A stretch of DNA of 64,000 bases from JANQGG01 sp964642175 (GTDB lineage: Bacteria; Bacteroidota; Chlorobiia; Chlorobiales; Chloroherpetonaceae), in contig CAZXOK010000001.1 in NCBI GenBank assembly GCA_964642175.1, forward strand, positions 372,001 through 436,000, in the 5' to 3' direction. Below the pieces are notes generated by a model that was not told the DNA's origin, searched no databases, and was given only the letters and a program-made list of their open reading frames with translations. The translations under genes were made by a program, and so were the position numbers. This document shows, piece after piece, positions 18,029 to 27,800 of this stretch; position 1 is the stretch's first letter, and every line of letters begins with the position of its first letter.

Positions 18029-18463
18029 ATGAAAACATTGAAATCACGGTTGTTCATTACTGCGCTACTTGTTTTTGCCGCACCTGCCATTAACGCTCAA
18101 GAATCGCCTAAAGATGGTGTGTTCATCCATATCAGTCATGGGACAGATAACCCGCACCGGTTGCTGATGGCGCTTAACATGGCTTCTATCATGTCTGCAG
18201 ATCATGATGTTCTGGTGTATTTTGATATCAGTGCTGTGGATGCAGTGCTGAAAAATTCCCCTGACATTAGTTTTGCCCATTTTCCTACTTCCAGGGCTCA
18301 ACTAAGTAAGCTTCAAGAAAATGGCGTTCGCCTGATAGCCTGCCCGGGCTGTTTGAAAGCAGCGGGAAAAACGCCAAAAGATCTTGCCAATGGAATTGAG
18401 GTTGCCGATAAAAAGGCCTTCTTCTCATTTACAAAGGGCAGAATACTATCACTGGACTATTAA
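18029..18463 (+). CDS. Exported DsrE-like sulfur-relay protein
   Basis: A 144-residue protein of the DsrE/DsrF-like fold, which binds or relays sulfur on cysteines. An N-terminal signal peptide (hydrophobic LFITALLVFAAPAINA) predicts export to the periplasm. The fold begins at GVFIHISHGTDNP, and the cysteine motif ACPGCLKAAGK near residue 110 is the usual site of the conserved DsrE-family cysteine. The start is ATG 18029, with GGAG at 18019-18022; the frame is open further upstream to 17990, but that would bury the signal peptide. In this genome it may serve the periplasmic sulfide/Sox chemistry encoded at 1-2100. That link is an inference, as the genes are about 16 kb apart. Confidence 0.78.
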   Translation: MKTLKSRLFITALLVFAAPAINAQESPKDGVFIHISHGTDNPHRLLMALNMASIMSADHDVLVYFDISAVDAVLKNSPDISFAHFPTSRAQLSKLQENGVRLIACPGCLKAAGKTPKDLANGIEVADKKAFFSFTKGRILSLDY

Positions 18464-18535
18464 AGCATGATTTGGTATGTCGGCTTCGGGCCGGGCAGAC
18501 CATAATTGATCGGACAAACATTAATTAAGAATAAG

Positions 18536-19255
18536 ATGGTTACGACCAAATGGCATCTCTTGAGATATCTGGCTGTTATTTTTGGCATGGCGCTTGCCGG
18601 GTGTTCAACATTAAACTCCTCAAACACCCCTTTTGCTAAAGATATGTTCAGGACTGATGACTACACTTTAGCCGTGAATAAACACCTGGTGCGGGATTAC
18701 GCACCCCTTGATAGCGCAGGACATATTTGCGTGGTGATTGAAATTCCAACCGGGACGGTTGATAAGTGGGAGGTGAATAAAAGCACCGGACGGTTGGAGT
18801 GGCAGAAAAAAAACGGCACTTTACGCCGGGTTGCTTATCTCGGGTATCCGGGAAATTATGGTATGATCCCAAAGACGTTATTGCCGAAAGCATTAGGAGG
18901 CGACGGCGATCCGATTGACGTGGTTGTGTTGGGGCCGGCACTGCCACGTGGAAGTATTGTACATGCGCGTGCCATAGGTATCCTGAAGCTGCGGGATGGC
19001 GGGGAGCAGGATGATAAAATCATGGCTGTTCTGCCAGGTTCGCAGCTGGGCAACATAAAGTCTGTGGAGCAGCTCAAAGAGCAATATATCGGAAGTGATA
19101 AGATTATTGAGATCTGGTTTTCGAACTATAAGGGCCCCGGGAAGATGGTTTCCGGAGGATTTGCCGGTCGGGATGAAGCCGAAAAAGTTATCAAGGTTGC
19201 AGTTGAAGCATACCAGAAAGAAAAAGCTGAGGTGGGAAAGATCTCAAATGATTAA
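18536..19255 (+). CDS. Inorganic pyrophosphatase, family I, predicted lipoprotein
   Basis: Hydrolyses pyrophosphate to phosphate using Mg ions. Family I motifs are intact: EIPTGTVDKWEVNK, GYPGNYGMIPKTLLP, the signature GGDGDPIDVVVLG with its three aspartates, and DDKIMAVLP, followed by FSNYKGPGKM. What is unusual is the N-terminus: a hydrophobic signal ending in the lipobox MALAGC, so the enzyme should be lipid-anchored outside the cytoplasm, whereas most family members are soluble cytoplasmic proteins. The start is taken as ATG 18536, which gives a normal signal; a TTG at 18506 would add ten residues. It follows the DsrE-like gene by 72 bases. A cytoplasmic pyrophosphatase presumably exists elsewhere in the genome. 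Confidence 0.88.
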   Translation: MVTTKWHLLRYLAVIFGMALAGCSTLNSSNTPFAKDMFRTDDYTLAVNKHLVRDYAPLDSAGHICVVIEIPTGTVDKWEVNKSTGRLEWQKKNGTLRRVAYLGYPGNYGMIPKTLLPKALGGDGDPIDVVVLGPALPRGSIVHARAIGILKLRDGGEQDDKIMAVLPGSQLGNIKSVEQLKEQYIGSDKIIEIWFSNYKGPGKMVSGGFAGRDEAEKVIKVAVEAYQKEKAEVGKISND

Positions 19256-19618
19256 AGCAGCTTAACAGAAGCTTTCAGGAAATTGGACTCAATCAAGATA
19301 AAGCCAGTATTACCCGAAGTGGAAAAATCAGCCATATTCAGCATTTAAACCTTACCTTAATTCGATTATTATCTTAATAAATTAGACTATCAAGTAAATA
19401 TTAGGCTTTATGATTGATGAAATACTGCTTATTATAGAGTCTTTGGAATATGTGTAGATATTTAGACAAAAATTTTAATGTAGTTATATATGATCATAAT
19501 GGAGATCAATTAGATCAATTGCAAATGAATAATTTCATGGTTTAAAGTCGTTTATTAAAATCGATGTTGAAAAGTATATATAGACAAACATGCATAAATA
19601 GGGTGTTTTTATTGTTTG
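19256..19618. other. AT-rich intergenic stretch, 363 bases
   Basis: Visibly more AT-rich than the core genes. No ORF of note, no tRNA and no clear terminator. It flanks the AT-rich acyltransferase gene and may have arrived with it. Confidence 0.5.
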
Positions 19619-20209
19619 ATGAAAAATAATCCATTCGATCCTGATTACTATACTGAGAAAGACCTTCAAAACTTAGGGTTCAAAGCTCTTGGTAAAAATA
19701 TCAAAATAGCAAGAAACAATACCATTGTTGGTATTCAGAATATTGAAATTGGTGATAATGTACGTATAGATGGTTACTGCGCAATTATTGCAGCTGGTAA
19801 CGGATGGTTGAAAATTGGCTCTTATGTCCATATTGGTGGATGGAGTTATCTCTCAGCAGGTAATGGTATAGAGCTTGAAGATTTTAGCAGTATATCACAA
19901 GGTGTTAGGGTATATAGTAGAACAGACGATTATAGTGGTGATAGCCTTACTAATCCAACTATTCCAGAAGAATTCACAGGGGTAACTTCAGGTAAAGTGA
20001 TTGTTGGAAAACATGTCATAATTGGGTCTGGGACGTTTATTTTGCCGAAGGTACATATACATGAAGGCACTTCTGTAGGAGCACTTTCTCTGGTTACTAA
20101 GGATCTTGATCCATGGGGTGTATACTTCGGGTGTCCTGTTAGAAGACTAAAAGAGCGTTCAAAAAGGCTTCTTGAACTAGAAAATAAACTAATGAGAAAG
20201 CAGCCTTAA
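19619..20209 (+). CDS. Hexapeptide-repeat acyltransferase (WbbJ/CatB-like)
   Basis: A 196-residue left-handed beta-helix transferase, a family that mostly moves acetyl groups from acetyl-CoA onto sugars of surface polysaccharides. Repeats of the [IV]-G-x-x-x-x type are visible (NIEIGDNVRIDGYC, LKIGSYVHIGGW, KVIVGKHVIIGSGTFILP, then EGTSVGALSLVTKDL), and the C-terminal PxWGVYFGCPVRRLKER is typical. Start ATG 19619; a TTG sits one codon earlier. The gene and both flanks are clearly AT-rich against comM and smc, and it stands alone, which suggests horizontal transfer. No other polysaccharide genes are next to it, so the acceptor is unknown. Confidence 0.85.
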   Translation: MKNNPFDPDYYTEKDLQNLGFKALGKNIKIARNNTIVGIQNIEIGDNVRIDGYCAIIAAGNGWLKIGSYVHIGGWSYLSAGNGIELEDFSSISQGVRVYSRTDDYSGDSLTNPTIPEEFTGVTSGKVIVGKHVIIGSGTFILPKVHIHEGTSVGALSLVTKDLDPWGVYFGCPVRRLKERSKRLLELENKLMRKQP

Positions 20210-20442
20210 AAAATACTCGTGATCTCTATTAACTAACTCACCACAATATGGATTTATTTTTTTAATTGAGTTTAATATACAATAAAAATAATTTCAGTAG
20301 TTCTTCGTTCATTTCACATTCCCCATGGTTTATTAGACAAACAAGTTGCCAATAGTTTGTGATTCATCGAATTTGGCTTTACTTTTACAAGCAATAGTTA
20401 TAAACATAGTTAATCCCTAATAAATAAAGATCCCCGTATCCC

Positions 20443-21999
20443 ATGCTATCCCAACTGTATTCAGCAGCAGTTCAGGGTGTTGATGCGCTCTTGATTGAAA
20501 TAGAAACCAACTTGGATAACGGCTTACCCTCGTTTACAGTGGTTGGTCTGCCTGATAATGCGATTAAAGAAAGCCGTGAGCGGGTAACAACCGCAATTAA
20601 AAACTCCGGGTTTAGTTTGCCGATTCGAAAGATTACCGTAAACCTGGCCCCGGCAGATGTTCGCAAAGAAGGCACAGCGTTTGATTTTCCAATAGCCATT
20701 GGGCTTTTAGCAACAATTGGTGTGGTTGATCCGGCAAATTTAAAAGACACATTGATTTTAGGAGAACTGGCACTCGACGGAACATTGCGCCCGATTTCAG
20801 GTGCTCTGCCCATAGCTGCAATGGCTGCCAGGCGGGGATTCAGACAAGTGATTCTTCCAAAACACAATGCTCTCGAAGCCTCGGTTGCTTCTGAAGCAAC
20901 AGAAAAAAAGCTGGCCGTATACGGAGTCGAAAGTCTGAGTGAAGCAGTTGGTTTTGTTCAGGGTTTGCAGGAGGTGCCACAATCCAAAGCCAACCTTGAA
21001 AACATTTTTAATACCTCACAGCAAAGCATCATTGATTTTGCCGATATCAAAGGGCAGCAAACCACTAAACGCTGCCTTGAAATTGCAGCAGCCGGTGGAC
21101 ACAATGTAATCATGATCGGGCCGCCTGGCAGTGGAAAAACCATGCTTGCCAAAGCCTTGCCGGGTATTTTGCCACCCCTGCTTTTTCAGGAAGCCCTGGA
21201 AACAACAAAAATTTACTCAGTTGCCGGGATGCTTAACGGCAATACCCTCATCAATCAACGTCCTTTTCGAAGCCCGCATCACTCATCGAGCAGCGTGGCT
21301 TTAATTGGTGGTAGTGCCATTGCCAAACCCGGGGAGATAAGTCTGGCACATAACGGGGTGCTATTTTTAGATGAACTGCCCGAGTTTTCAAGGGCCACGT
21401 TGGAAGTTTTGCGTCAACCTCTTGAAGATGAGGAGGTAACTGTTTCACGTGCAGCCATTTCGACTAAATACCCCGCAAATTTTATGCTGGTTGCCGCCAT
21501 GAATCCAAGCCCTGCCGGTGCTTTGAAAGATGAAAGTGGTAATTACACGGCTTCACCTCAGCAAATTCAGCGCTACTTATCCAAAATATCAGGTCCTTTG
21601 CTCGATCGGATTGATATTCATGTGGATGTGCCTAAGGTGGAGCATAAAGAACTGTTTTCCAAATCCAGGGCCGAAAGCTCGGAACGCATTCGTGATCGCG
21701 TATCCGAAGTTCGCGAGATCCAACACAGGCGCTTTGAAAAACATCATGCTAAGGGAATATTTTGTAATGCCCAGATGACCACACCCCTGCTTAAAGAATA
21801 CTGCAGCCTTGATCATACCAGCGAAACCAGGTTAATGGAGAGTATGAAGCGTTTAAATCTCTCGGCCAGAGCCTATTCAAGGATCCTGAAAGTCAGTCGC
21901 ACGATTGCCGATATGGACTTTTCACATAAAATATTGTTTAAACATTTGGTGGAAGCCATTCAATACAGAAGCCTGGATCGTGATTTTTGGTCACTTTAA
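20443..21999 (+). CDS. comM: ComM/YifB family Mg-chelatase-like AAA+ ATPase
   Basis: A hexameric helicase that extends branch migration of incoming DNA during natural transformation. The 518 residues start with a Lon-protease-like domain (VGLPDNAIKESRERVTTAIK), followed by the AAA+ core with Walker A GPPGSGKTML near residue 226 and Walker B VLFLDELPEF near residue 308. The motif PFRSPHHSSSSVALIGG and the C-terminal helical domain (LSARAYSRILKVSRTIAD) are family hallmarks. Length and motifs are normal. Competence genes were not seen nearby. Confidence 0.95.
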   Translation: MLSQLYSAAVQGVDALLIEIETNLDNGLPSFTVVGLPDNAIKESRERVTTAIKNSGFSLPIRKITVNLAPADVRKEGTAFDFPIAIGLLATIGVVDPANLKDTLILGELALDGTLRPISGALPIAAMAARRGFRQVILPKHNALEASVASEATEKKLAVYGVESLSEAVGFVQGLQEVPQSKANLENIFNTSQQSIIDFADIKGQQTTKRCLEIAAAGGHNVIMIGPPGSGKTMLAKALPGILPPLLFQEALETTKIYSVAGMLNGNTLINQRPFRSPHHSSSSVALIGGSAIAKPGEISLAHNGVLFLDELPEFSRATLEVLRQPLEDEEVTVSRAAISTKYPANFMLVAAMNPSPAGALKDESGNYTASPQQIQRYLSKISGPLLDRIDIHVDVPKVEHKELFSKSRAESSERIRDRVSEVREIQHRRFEKHHAKGIFCNAQMTTPLLKEYCSLDHTSETRLMESMKRLNLSARAYSRILKVSRTIADMDFSHKILFKHLVEAIQYRSLDRDFWSL

Positions 22000-22021
22000 G
22001 CCGATACACCTGCTCATTTCG

Positions 22022-22061
22022 CCCAAATCATTTAAAAAATTTGGGTTCTCACATTTTTTTT
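22022..22061 (+). terminator. Weak candidate terminator after comM
   Basis: Arms CCCAAAT (22022-22028) and ATTTGGG (22039-22045) can pair; a T-rich run follows at 22053-22061, seven bases after the stem. The AT-rich stem and the gap make it weak. Confidence 0.35.
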
Positions 22062-22198
22062 CTAAGCATCCCTCTAAATATTCAAAAGATTTCTCGAAGT
22101 GCCTTATATTCGAAGTTTCTGATAAACCCAAAGAAAAGGTATTTTAGCAAGAAGTCTTGGGCTCAAATACCCCAACAGTTTAAACTTTCAGAACAATT

Positions 22199-24820
22199 TT
22201 GCCAGTGCATTTACCTGTAAAGCTTTTTAAAGCCCTTTTATTATTAATTGCCATATCTTTCAGTTGCCTTCTGCCCGAAAGCTATGCTGAACCATATATT
22301 TTTTTTAAGGATAATACTTACCAGCCTACACAGCCTGCCTTGTTTCCTAAAAGCCAGACCCGGGAGGTGATTCCGCTTTCAGGACCCTGGCAGGTTCAAT
22401 TGCCCGATGGCTCCCAAGCCGAACTTAATGTCCCTTCTTCCTACAGTTATAACGATAAGACCGTTTTTATCAAGGAGGTGTTCTTACCTGACTCCCTGGA
22501 GAACAAACGCTTTAAACTTGTTTGTGATGGGTTGAACAACCAGTGCCGGATCATGATCAATGATCAGTTTGTGCATTTCCAGGCGGTTGGCGGTTCACGG
22601 TTCGAAACCCGGATTTCACCGGAATATTTAAGGTTTGGTCAAAAAAATAAGATCAGCTTTGAAGTTGATAACCGTCTGCACCTGTTTCGTACCATACCAA
22701 CCAAGCCGGTAGCTTACTCCAAGCAGAATTTTGGAGGCATTTTCCGTGGGGTTTACCTGGTTTCGGAACCGGAAATTAAATTTGATGATCTGGACATACA
22801 TTACACGCTTAAGCACGACACCCTTAAATTGGATTTAGGCATTAAGCTCAGCACATTTCTCTCACCTAATTCGATTTTTTTGAACGACACCACTACACAT
22901 AAAGAAGTGGTTTGTAGTTTTCAACTTCAATTGGATACTCTTATTGTCAAAGAAACCCCTGAACTGTTTTCGTTTATTCCTCAGCGTGAGCAGTTGATTC
23001 TCAAAGACTCTTCCTTAAACATCAACGACATCATTTCATGGGGGCCTCGTTTTCCGGCGCGCTACACCTTAACCTTGTCTTTAAAGCAAAAGCACGATGG
23101 TAAGCTCCTCGATGAGTTTCAGGTTAGAACGGGTTTCAGAAAACTCAGCCTACAGAAAAATGTATTGAACATTAACGGCATTCCGGCGCCCTTAAAGGGG
23201 GTTACTGTTATTGAAGAGCGCCAGTTGGCAGGTAATGTTCTCTCTAAAACCTCCATTCAAAACGATATTAAGCTGATCAAAGGCTTAGGGGCTAATGCTA
23301 TTCGATTTAAAGAACCACCTAATCCATACTGGATTGAAGTATGCGACAGCCTGGGTTTGTTATGTTTTATTGATTTTCCGAATGTAAATGTACCTGCCGA
23401 AATACTTTCCGAAAAGACTTATGTTGAAAACTCCGACTTATTATTGCGGCAGGTCATACAATTAACAAAATACTCACCATCAGTTATCGCCCTTGGCCTT
23501 GGAACCGGGTTTGACTTACAAAGCTCTCAAACAGAGGACTACCTTAAATCGCTCTCAGACCTGATTACAGATCACACAACGCATTTAGTGTTCTTTTCGC
23601 CTAAACGCATGGTGGAAAGCAAGGCATATGCTTTTGCCGACTTTGTTGGACTGTCTTTTTTGGATCTTTCTCTAAGTCAGTCAAAAGAGTTAATATCTCG
23701 GGCCCAACAAATGGTACCAAAAGATATCCCGTTCCTGGTCACTCAATATGGAAGCGCCCCTGAGCCCAATAATCATAACGGATACAGCGACCCTTCTTCA
23801 CTTGAATTCCAAAGCAAGGTGATTTTAGACCATTTTAACCTGTTTAAGGAGTCCCAAAAAGATGGTGCCAGAATGTTGGGTTCGTTTGTATTTGCTTTAT
23901 CGGATTATCATTTCCATATCCCGCCCATTAAGGCGGCCACATATTCAGATAACTATCTTGGTACTTATGGGCTTACTACCCTGCAGCGGGAGCGGAAAAT
24001 GAGCTACGACATGGTCAAATCGCTCTATGCCGAGGAACGGGTTTATAATCCGCCAATTGGAAAAGCACCTCAGGATTTCTCACCGACTCTTATTCTCATT
24101 GCCACATTGCTTACAGCAGGTCTGGTATTTTTACTTAATGAAAATCGACGTATTCGCGAAAATATTGTTCGGGCCCTTATCCGGCCATTTCATTTGTTTA
24201 TGGATATTCGGGATCAACGTGTCACATACCCGCAGGATCCCTTGATTTTGATTGGTTTAGTTTCGCTTTTATGGGGTTCTATTCTGGCAGCCTTGTTATA
24301 CAGCACCCAATCATCGTACTTCCTGGAGTTTTGGCTTTCGCATATCATACGCTTTAATGGGCTCAAGGAACTGATGAATTACCTGGTTTTAAATCCCGAG
24401 ATATCAACGTTTGTGTTTGGCGGCCTGTTTTTTGTATTGTCGTTTTTAATGTGTGCGTTGCTAAGTCTGTACTTGTTTATAATTGGTAAAGCCAAGGTCA
24501 CGTTTTTGCAATTGATGAACCTTTGGAGTTGGGTAAGTGTGCATTGGTTCTTTTTGATCTTTATTGCGGCGTTTATTGATCGAATTTCCAGCACGTATTT
24601 TACCACCTTAGTCTTGTACATGTGTTTGGCATTTCTTGTCTTTGGATTTTACCGTTTGTTTCATGGCCTTTCGATTGTGGCAAATTTACCTCAACCCAAG
24701 GTACAGCTGACCGGGTTTTTAGCGATCATTCTTTTTATTTCAGGCATCTTCTTCATCTTTGATCACTATTACCAGACAACAGCCTATATTAACTATTTGA
24801 ATCAAACCATGATCAACTAA
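22199..24820 (+). CDS. GH2-fold membrane protein lacking the catalytic glutamates
   Basis: An 873-residue exported protein: signal peptide (ALLLLIAISFSCLLPESYA), then the layout of a family 2 glycoside hydrolase. This comprises a sugar-binding beta-sandwich (RCIM-type NQCRIMINDQFV, NFGGIFRGVYL), an Ig-like domain and a TIM barrel (IKLIKGLGANAIRFKEPP). From about residue 630 there are several membrane segments resembling a Yip1-like domain. The GH2 acid/base glutamate of the LGNE motif is replaced: ALGLGTGF, residues 431-438. The nucleophile glutamate of the TEYG motif is Gln516 in VTQYGS. It should therefore not hydrolyse glycosides, but could bind sugars and act as a membrane sensor or scaffold. 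Start TTG 22199 is uncertain. It sits between comM and smc. Confidence 0.72.
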   Translation: MPVHLPVKLFKALLLLIAISFSCLLPESYAEPYIFFKDNTYQPTQPALFPKSQTREVIPLSGPWQVQLPDGSQAELNVPSSYSYNDKTVFIKEVFLPDSLENKRFKLVCDGLNNQCRIMINDQFVHFQAVGGSRFETRISPEYLRFGQKNKISFEVDNRLHLFRTIPTKPVAYSKQNFGGIFRGVYLVSEPEIKFDDLDIHYTLKHDTLKLDLGIKLSTFLSPNSIFLNDTTTHKEVVCSFQLQLDTLIVKETPELFSFIPQREQLILKDSSLNINDIISWGPRFPARYTLTLSLKQKHDGKLLDEFQVRTGFRKLSLQKNVLNINGIPAPLKGVTVIEERQLAGNVLSKTSIQNDIKLIKGLGANAIRFKEPPNPYWIEVCDSLGLLCFIDFPNVNVPAEILSEKTYVENSDLLLRQVIQLTKYSPSVIALGLGTGFDLQSSQTEDYLKSLSDLITDHTTHLVFFSPKRMVESKAYAFADFVGLSFLDLSLSQSKELISRAQQMVPKDIPFLVTQYGSAPEPNNHNGYSDPSSLEFQSKVILDHFNLFKESQKDGARMLGSFVFALSDYHFHIPPIKAATYSDNYLGTYGLTTLQRERKMSYDMVKSLYAEERVYNPPIGKAPQDFSPTLILIATLLTAGLVFLLNENRRIRENIVRALIRPFHLFMDIRDQRVTYPQDPLILIGLVSLLWGSILAALLYSTQSSYFLEFWLSHIIRFNGLKELMNYLVLNPEISTFVFGGLFFVLSFLMCALLSLYLFIIGKAKVTFLQLMNLWSWVSVHWFFLIFIAAFIDRISSTYFTTLVLYMCLAFLVFGFYRLFHGLSIVANLPQPKVQLTGFLAIILFISGIFFIFDHYYQTTAYINYLNQTMIN

Positions 24821-24872
24821 GCGGGATTTATGTCTGAATCCTAAGGATTGTTTCGATCTTTTACTTAAGGAT

Positions 24873-27800
24873 ATGTATTTATCTAAGTTAGAACTATTTG
24901 GTTTTAAAAGCTTTGCTCAACGCGTTCAGGTCAAGTTCGATAGCGGACTAACAGCTATTGTGGGGCCGAACGGTTGCGGTAAAACCAATATAGTGGATGC
25001 TATTCGGTGGGTACTGGGAGAACAAAAAACCTCGGTGCTGCGCTCGGATAAAATGGAAAATGTGATCTTTAGTGGTACTAAAAACCGCCGAGCCCTTGGA
25101 CTTGCCGAAATCACGCTTACCATAGAAAACACAAAGAATATTCTCCCTACCGCTTATACCGAAGTGAGTCTCACACGCCGGTTATACCGGAGTGGCGATA
25201 GTGAATACTTCCTTAATAAAGTGCCATGCAGGTTAAAAGATATCCACGACCTGTTTGTTGATACCGGCATGGGTAGCGATGCCTATTCGGTGATTGAGCT
25301 GAAAATGATCGAACAGATCCTGAGCGATAATACCGAAGATCGACGAAAAATGTTCGAGGAGGCAGCCGGGATCACCAAGTATAAAATTAGACGACGCCAA
25401 ACCCTGCGAACCCTCGAGAGCACTCATCAGGATCTGGACAGGGTTAAGGATATTGTGGCAGAAGTTCAGAAGAAAGTCAATTCCCTTGAGCGCCAGGCCA
25501 AAAAGGCTACCCAGGCCAAAACCATTAAAGATGAGCTTTACGATCTCGAGATTGCCCATTCGCTTACTCAGCTTAAAGACTTTAAGGAGAAGCGAAAGCC
25601 ATTAACAGAAGCCTTGCCCGGGCATGAGCAAGCCAAGCAAGCCCAGCAAACCGAAATTACAGCCTTACGCACCAGGCACGAAGAACTTCAGCTCCAGATG
25701 ATCAATCTGGAAAAACAGCTCAGTACTAAGCAAAAAGAATTTAATGCCACATCCGAAACGATAACCAATTCCGAGAAACTTACACTTTCCAACCAGGAAC
25801 GCATAAAATCGCTTGATAAGGCCAAGGTTAAAGCTCACGAAGGATTAAAAAATATTGAACTTAAAAAAAATGAGCTCGGCCAATTATCACAACAACTTTA
25901 TCAGGAACTGGCCGGTGCCGAAGAGCAGAGTCTGGTCCAGAAGCGGCAATATGAAACCGAAAAAAAATCTACCCAAAACTCCGAGGATGCACTGAGCCAT
26001 ACCCGACGTGAGATTGATGATAAAAACAATGATATCCAGAATCTGAACCATTCACTTTCTGAGTTCAGGTTGTCTGTTCAGAACCTGAAAGCGAAAATTG
26101 AAAGTATAGATCAAAACATTCAGCGTTCAGAAGACCAGATGATGGGTCGCAAAAACAGAATTGAACGTGCAGGAGAATCTTCGGCCGATTTAAACCGCCA
26201 AATTGAACGATTAAAAGAGGCTTTGGTTGAGCAGGAAACGCATCTTGAAACCATTTTAGCCGAACAATCGGGCTTGCAACAGGATATCGAGTCACAAAAA
26301 GAGGCCCTTCTGAGCAAACGCAGCGCGCTGAATAAAACCGAGAACAGAGTTGCCTTTTTAGCTTCTTTACTGGAAAACTATGAGGATTTGCCTGAGGGTA
26401 TAGCCCACCTGGAAAAATCTGCGGGTGAGTCTTTTGGGTTGGGTATCTTATCCGATTTATTTTCAACAACCGGTGACGAATATAAAAAAGCCATTAGTGC
26501 GGCATTGGGTGAGAACCTTGCCTACTATGTAACCCGGTCTAAAAAAGATGCCCTGAAAGCAATTAAAGAACTCCGCAGAGAGATCAAGGGAAAGGTTACT
26601 TTTATACTTCTGGATCATTTTTCACAGAATGTGTCGTTGTTCTCTCAGCAACCCCACGTACTGCCCGATGCCAAATGGGCTATGGATACCATCAAAACCA
26701 GCGATGAAATTAAGCCATTGCTGCAAACCCTTTTGGACCGAACCTATATTGTAGACACCCTGGAAGAGGCCGAATCACTTTCCCAGCAATATCCCGATCT
26801 GGTGTTTGCATGTAAAACCGGCGAGAAACTCAGTTACAACGGCTTTTTAAGAGGCGGCAGTCCTCAGGAGAATGAAGGGGAGCGGATCGGGCGTAAAGAG
26901 GAGCATGAACATCTAAAGACTGTTTTTACCTCTCTGCAGACAAGTATAGCTGCTCAGGAAGAGACCCTGGAGAGTAAAGAGAACGCATTAAAATCCATTG
27001 ATGTAAAGGCGCATGAGCAAAAAATAAAAGAGTTGCAATCCGAGCTCACGGCTCTGGAAAAACGCCAGGCGAATCTGAATTTTGAAATTGAAACGTATGA
27101 GAATGAAATTGATCAGGCCAACACGTTGCTGGTTTCGGAATCGGAACAAAAGACAGCCTACCGGCAACAACTTGACGAGCTTGAGCCTAAGCATAAGCAA
27201 GCCGAGCTTGAACTGGCCTCCCGGCAGGAAGAGCTTCAAATCCTGAAGGCATCCATATCGGGACGGGAAGCTGAACATAAAGCCCGCGTAGAGGCTTTAC
27301 AGGAAGCCGGTTTGCTGGTTAAGGATGCCGAGCACCGGATCGATACCATAAAAGCCAGCATCAAGCGCACCGAGGGTGATATCAGGTCGGCCCAGCGCGA
27401 AGAAGAGCGGCTTGGGGAGGAGATCACCCTGGCCGAAGAGGAGCAGTTCAGGATAACTTCGGAACTGGAGACCATAAACGAGAATCTCAAGCTACTGTAC
27501 AACGATAAAAACAGCCTTCAAACCGCAATCGCTGAACTTGAATTTCAGAACAATGCCCTAAAAGGTGATTTTAACAGCATTGAAAAAAATCTGCGCGAAC
27601 TGCAGACCAAACGCGACACCGAATCTGAAATCATCCACCAGTACAAGCAGGATATTTCCAGGCTTGATTATCACATAGACACCATCAAAACGGTTATTTT
27701 TCAGGAGTATGATCTTGATCTGGAGTCGCAAGATCTTAAGCTAAATCCGGAGATCAATCTTGAAAATGCTGATGAACGCATCACCCAGTTAAAAAATCGC

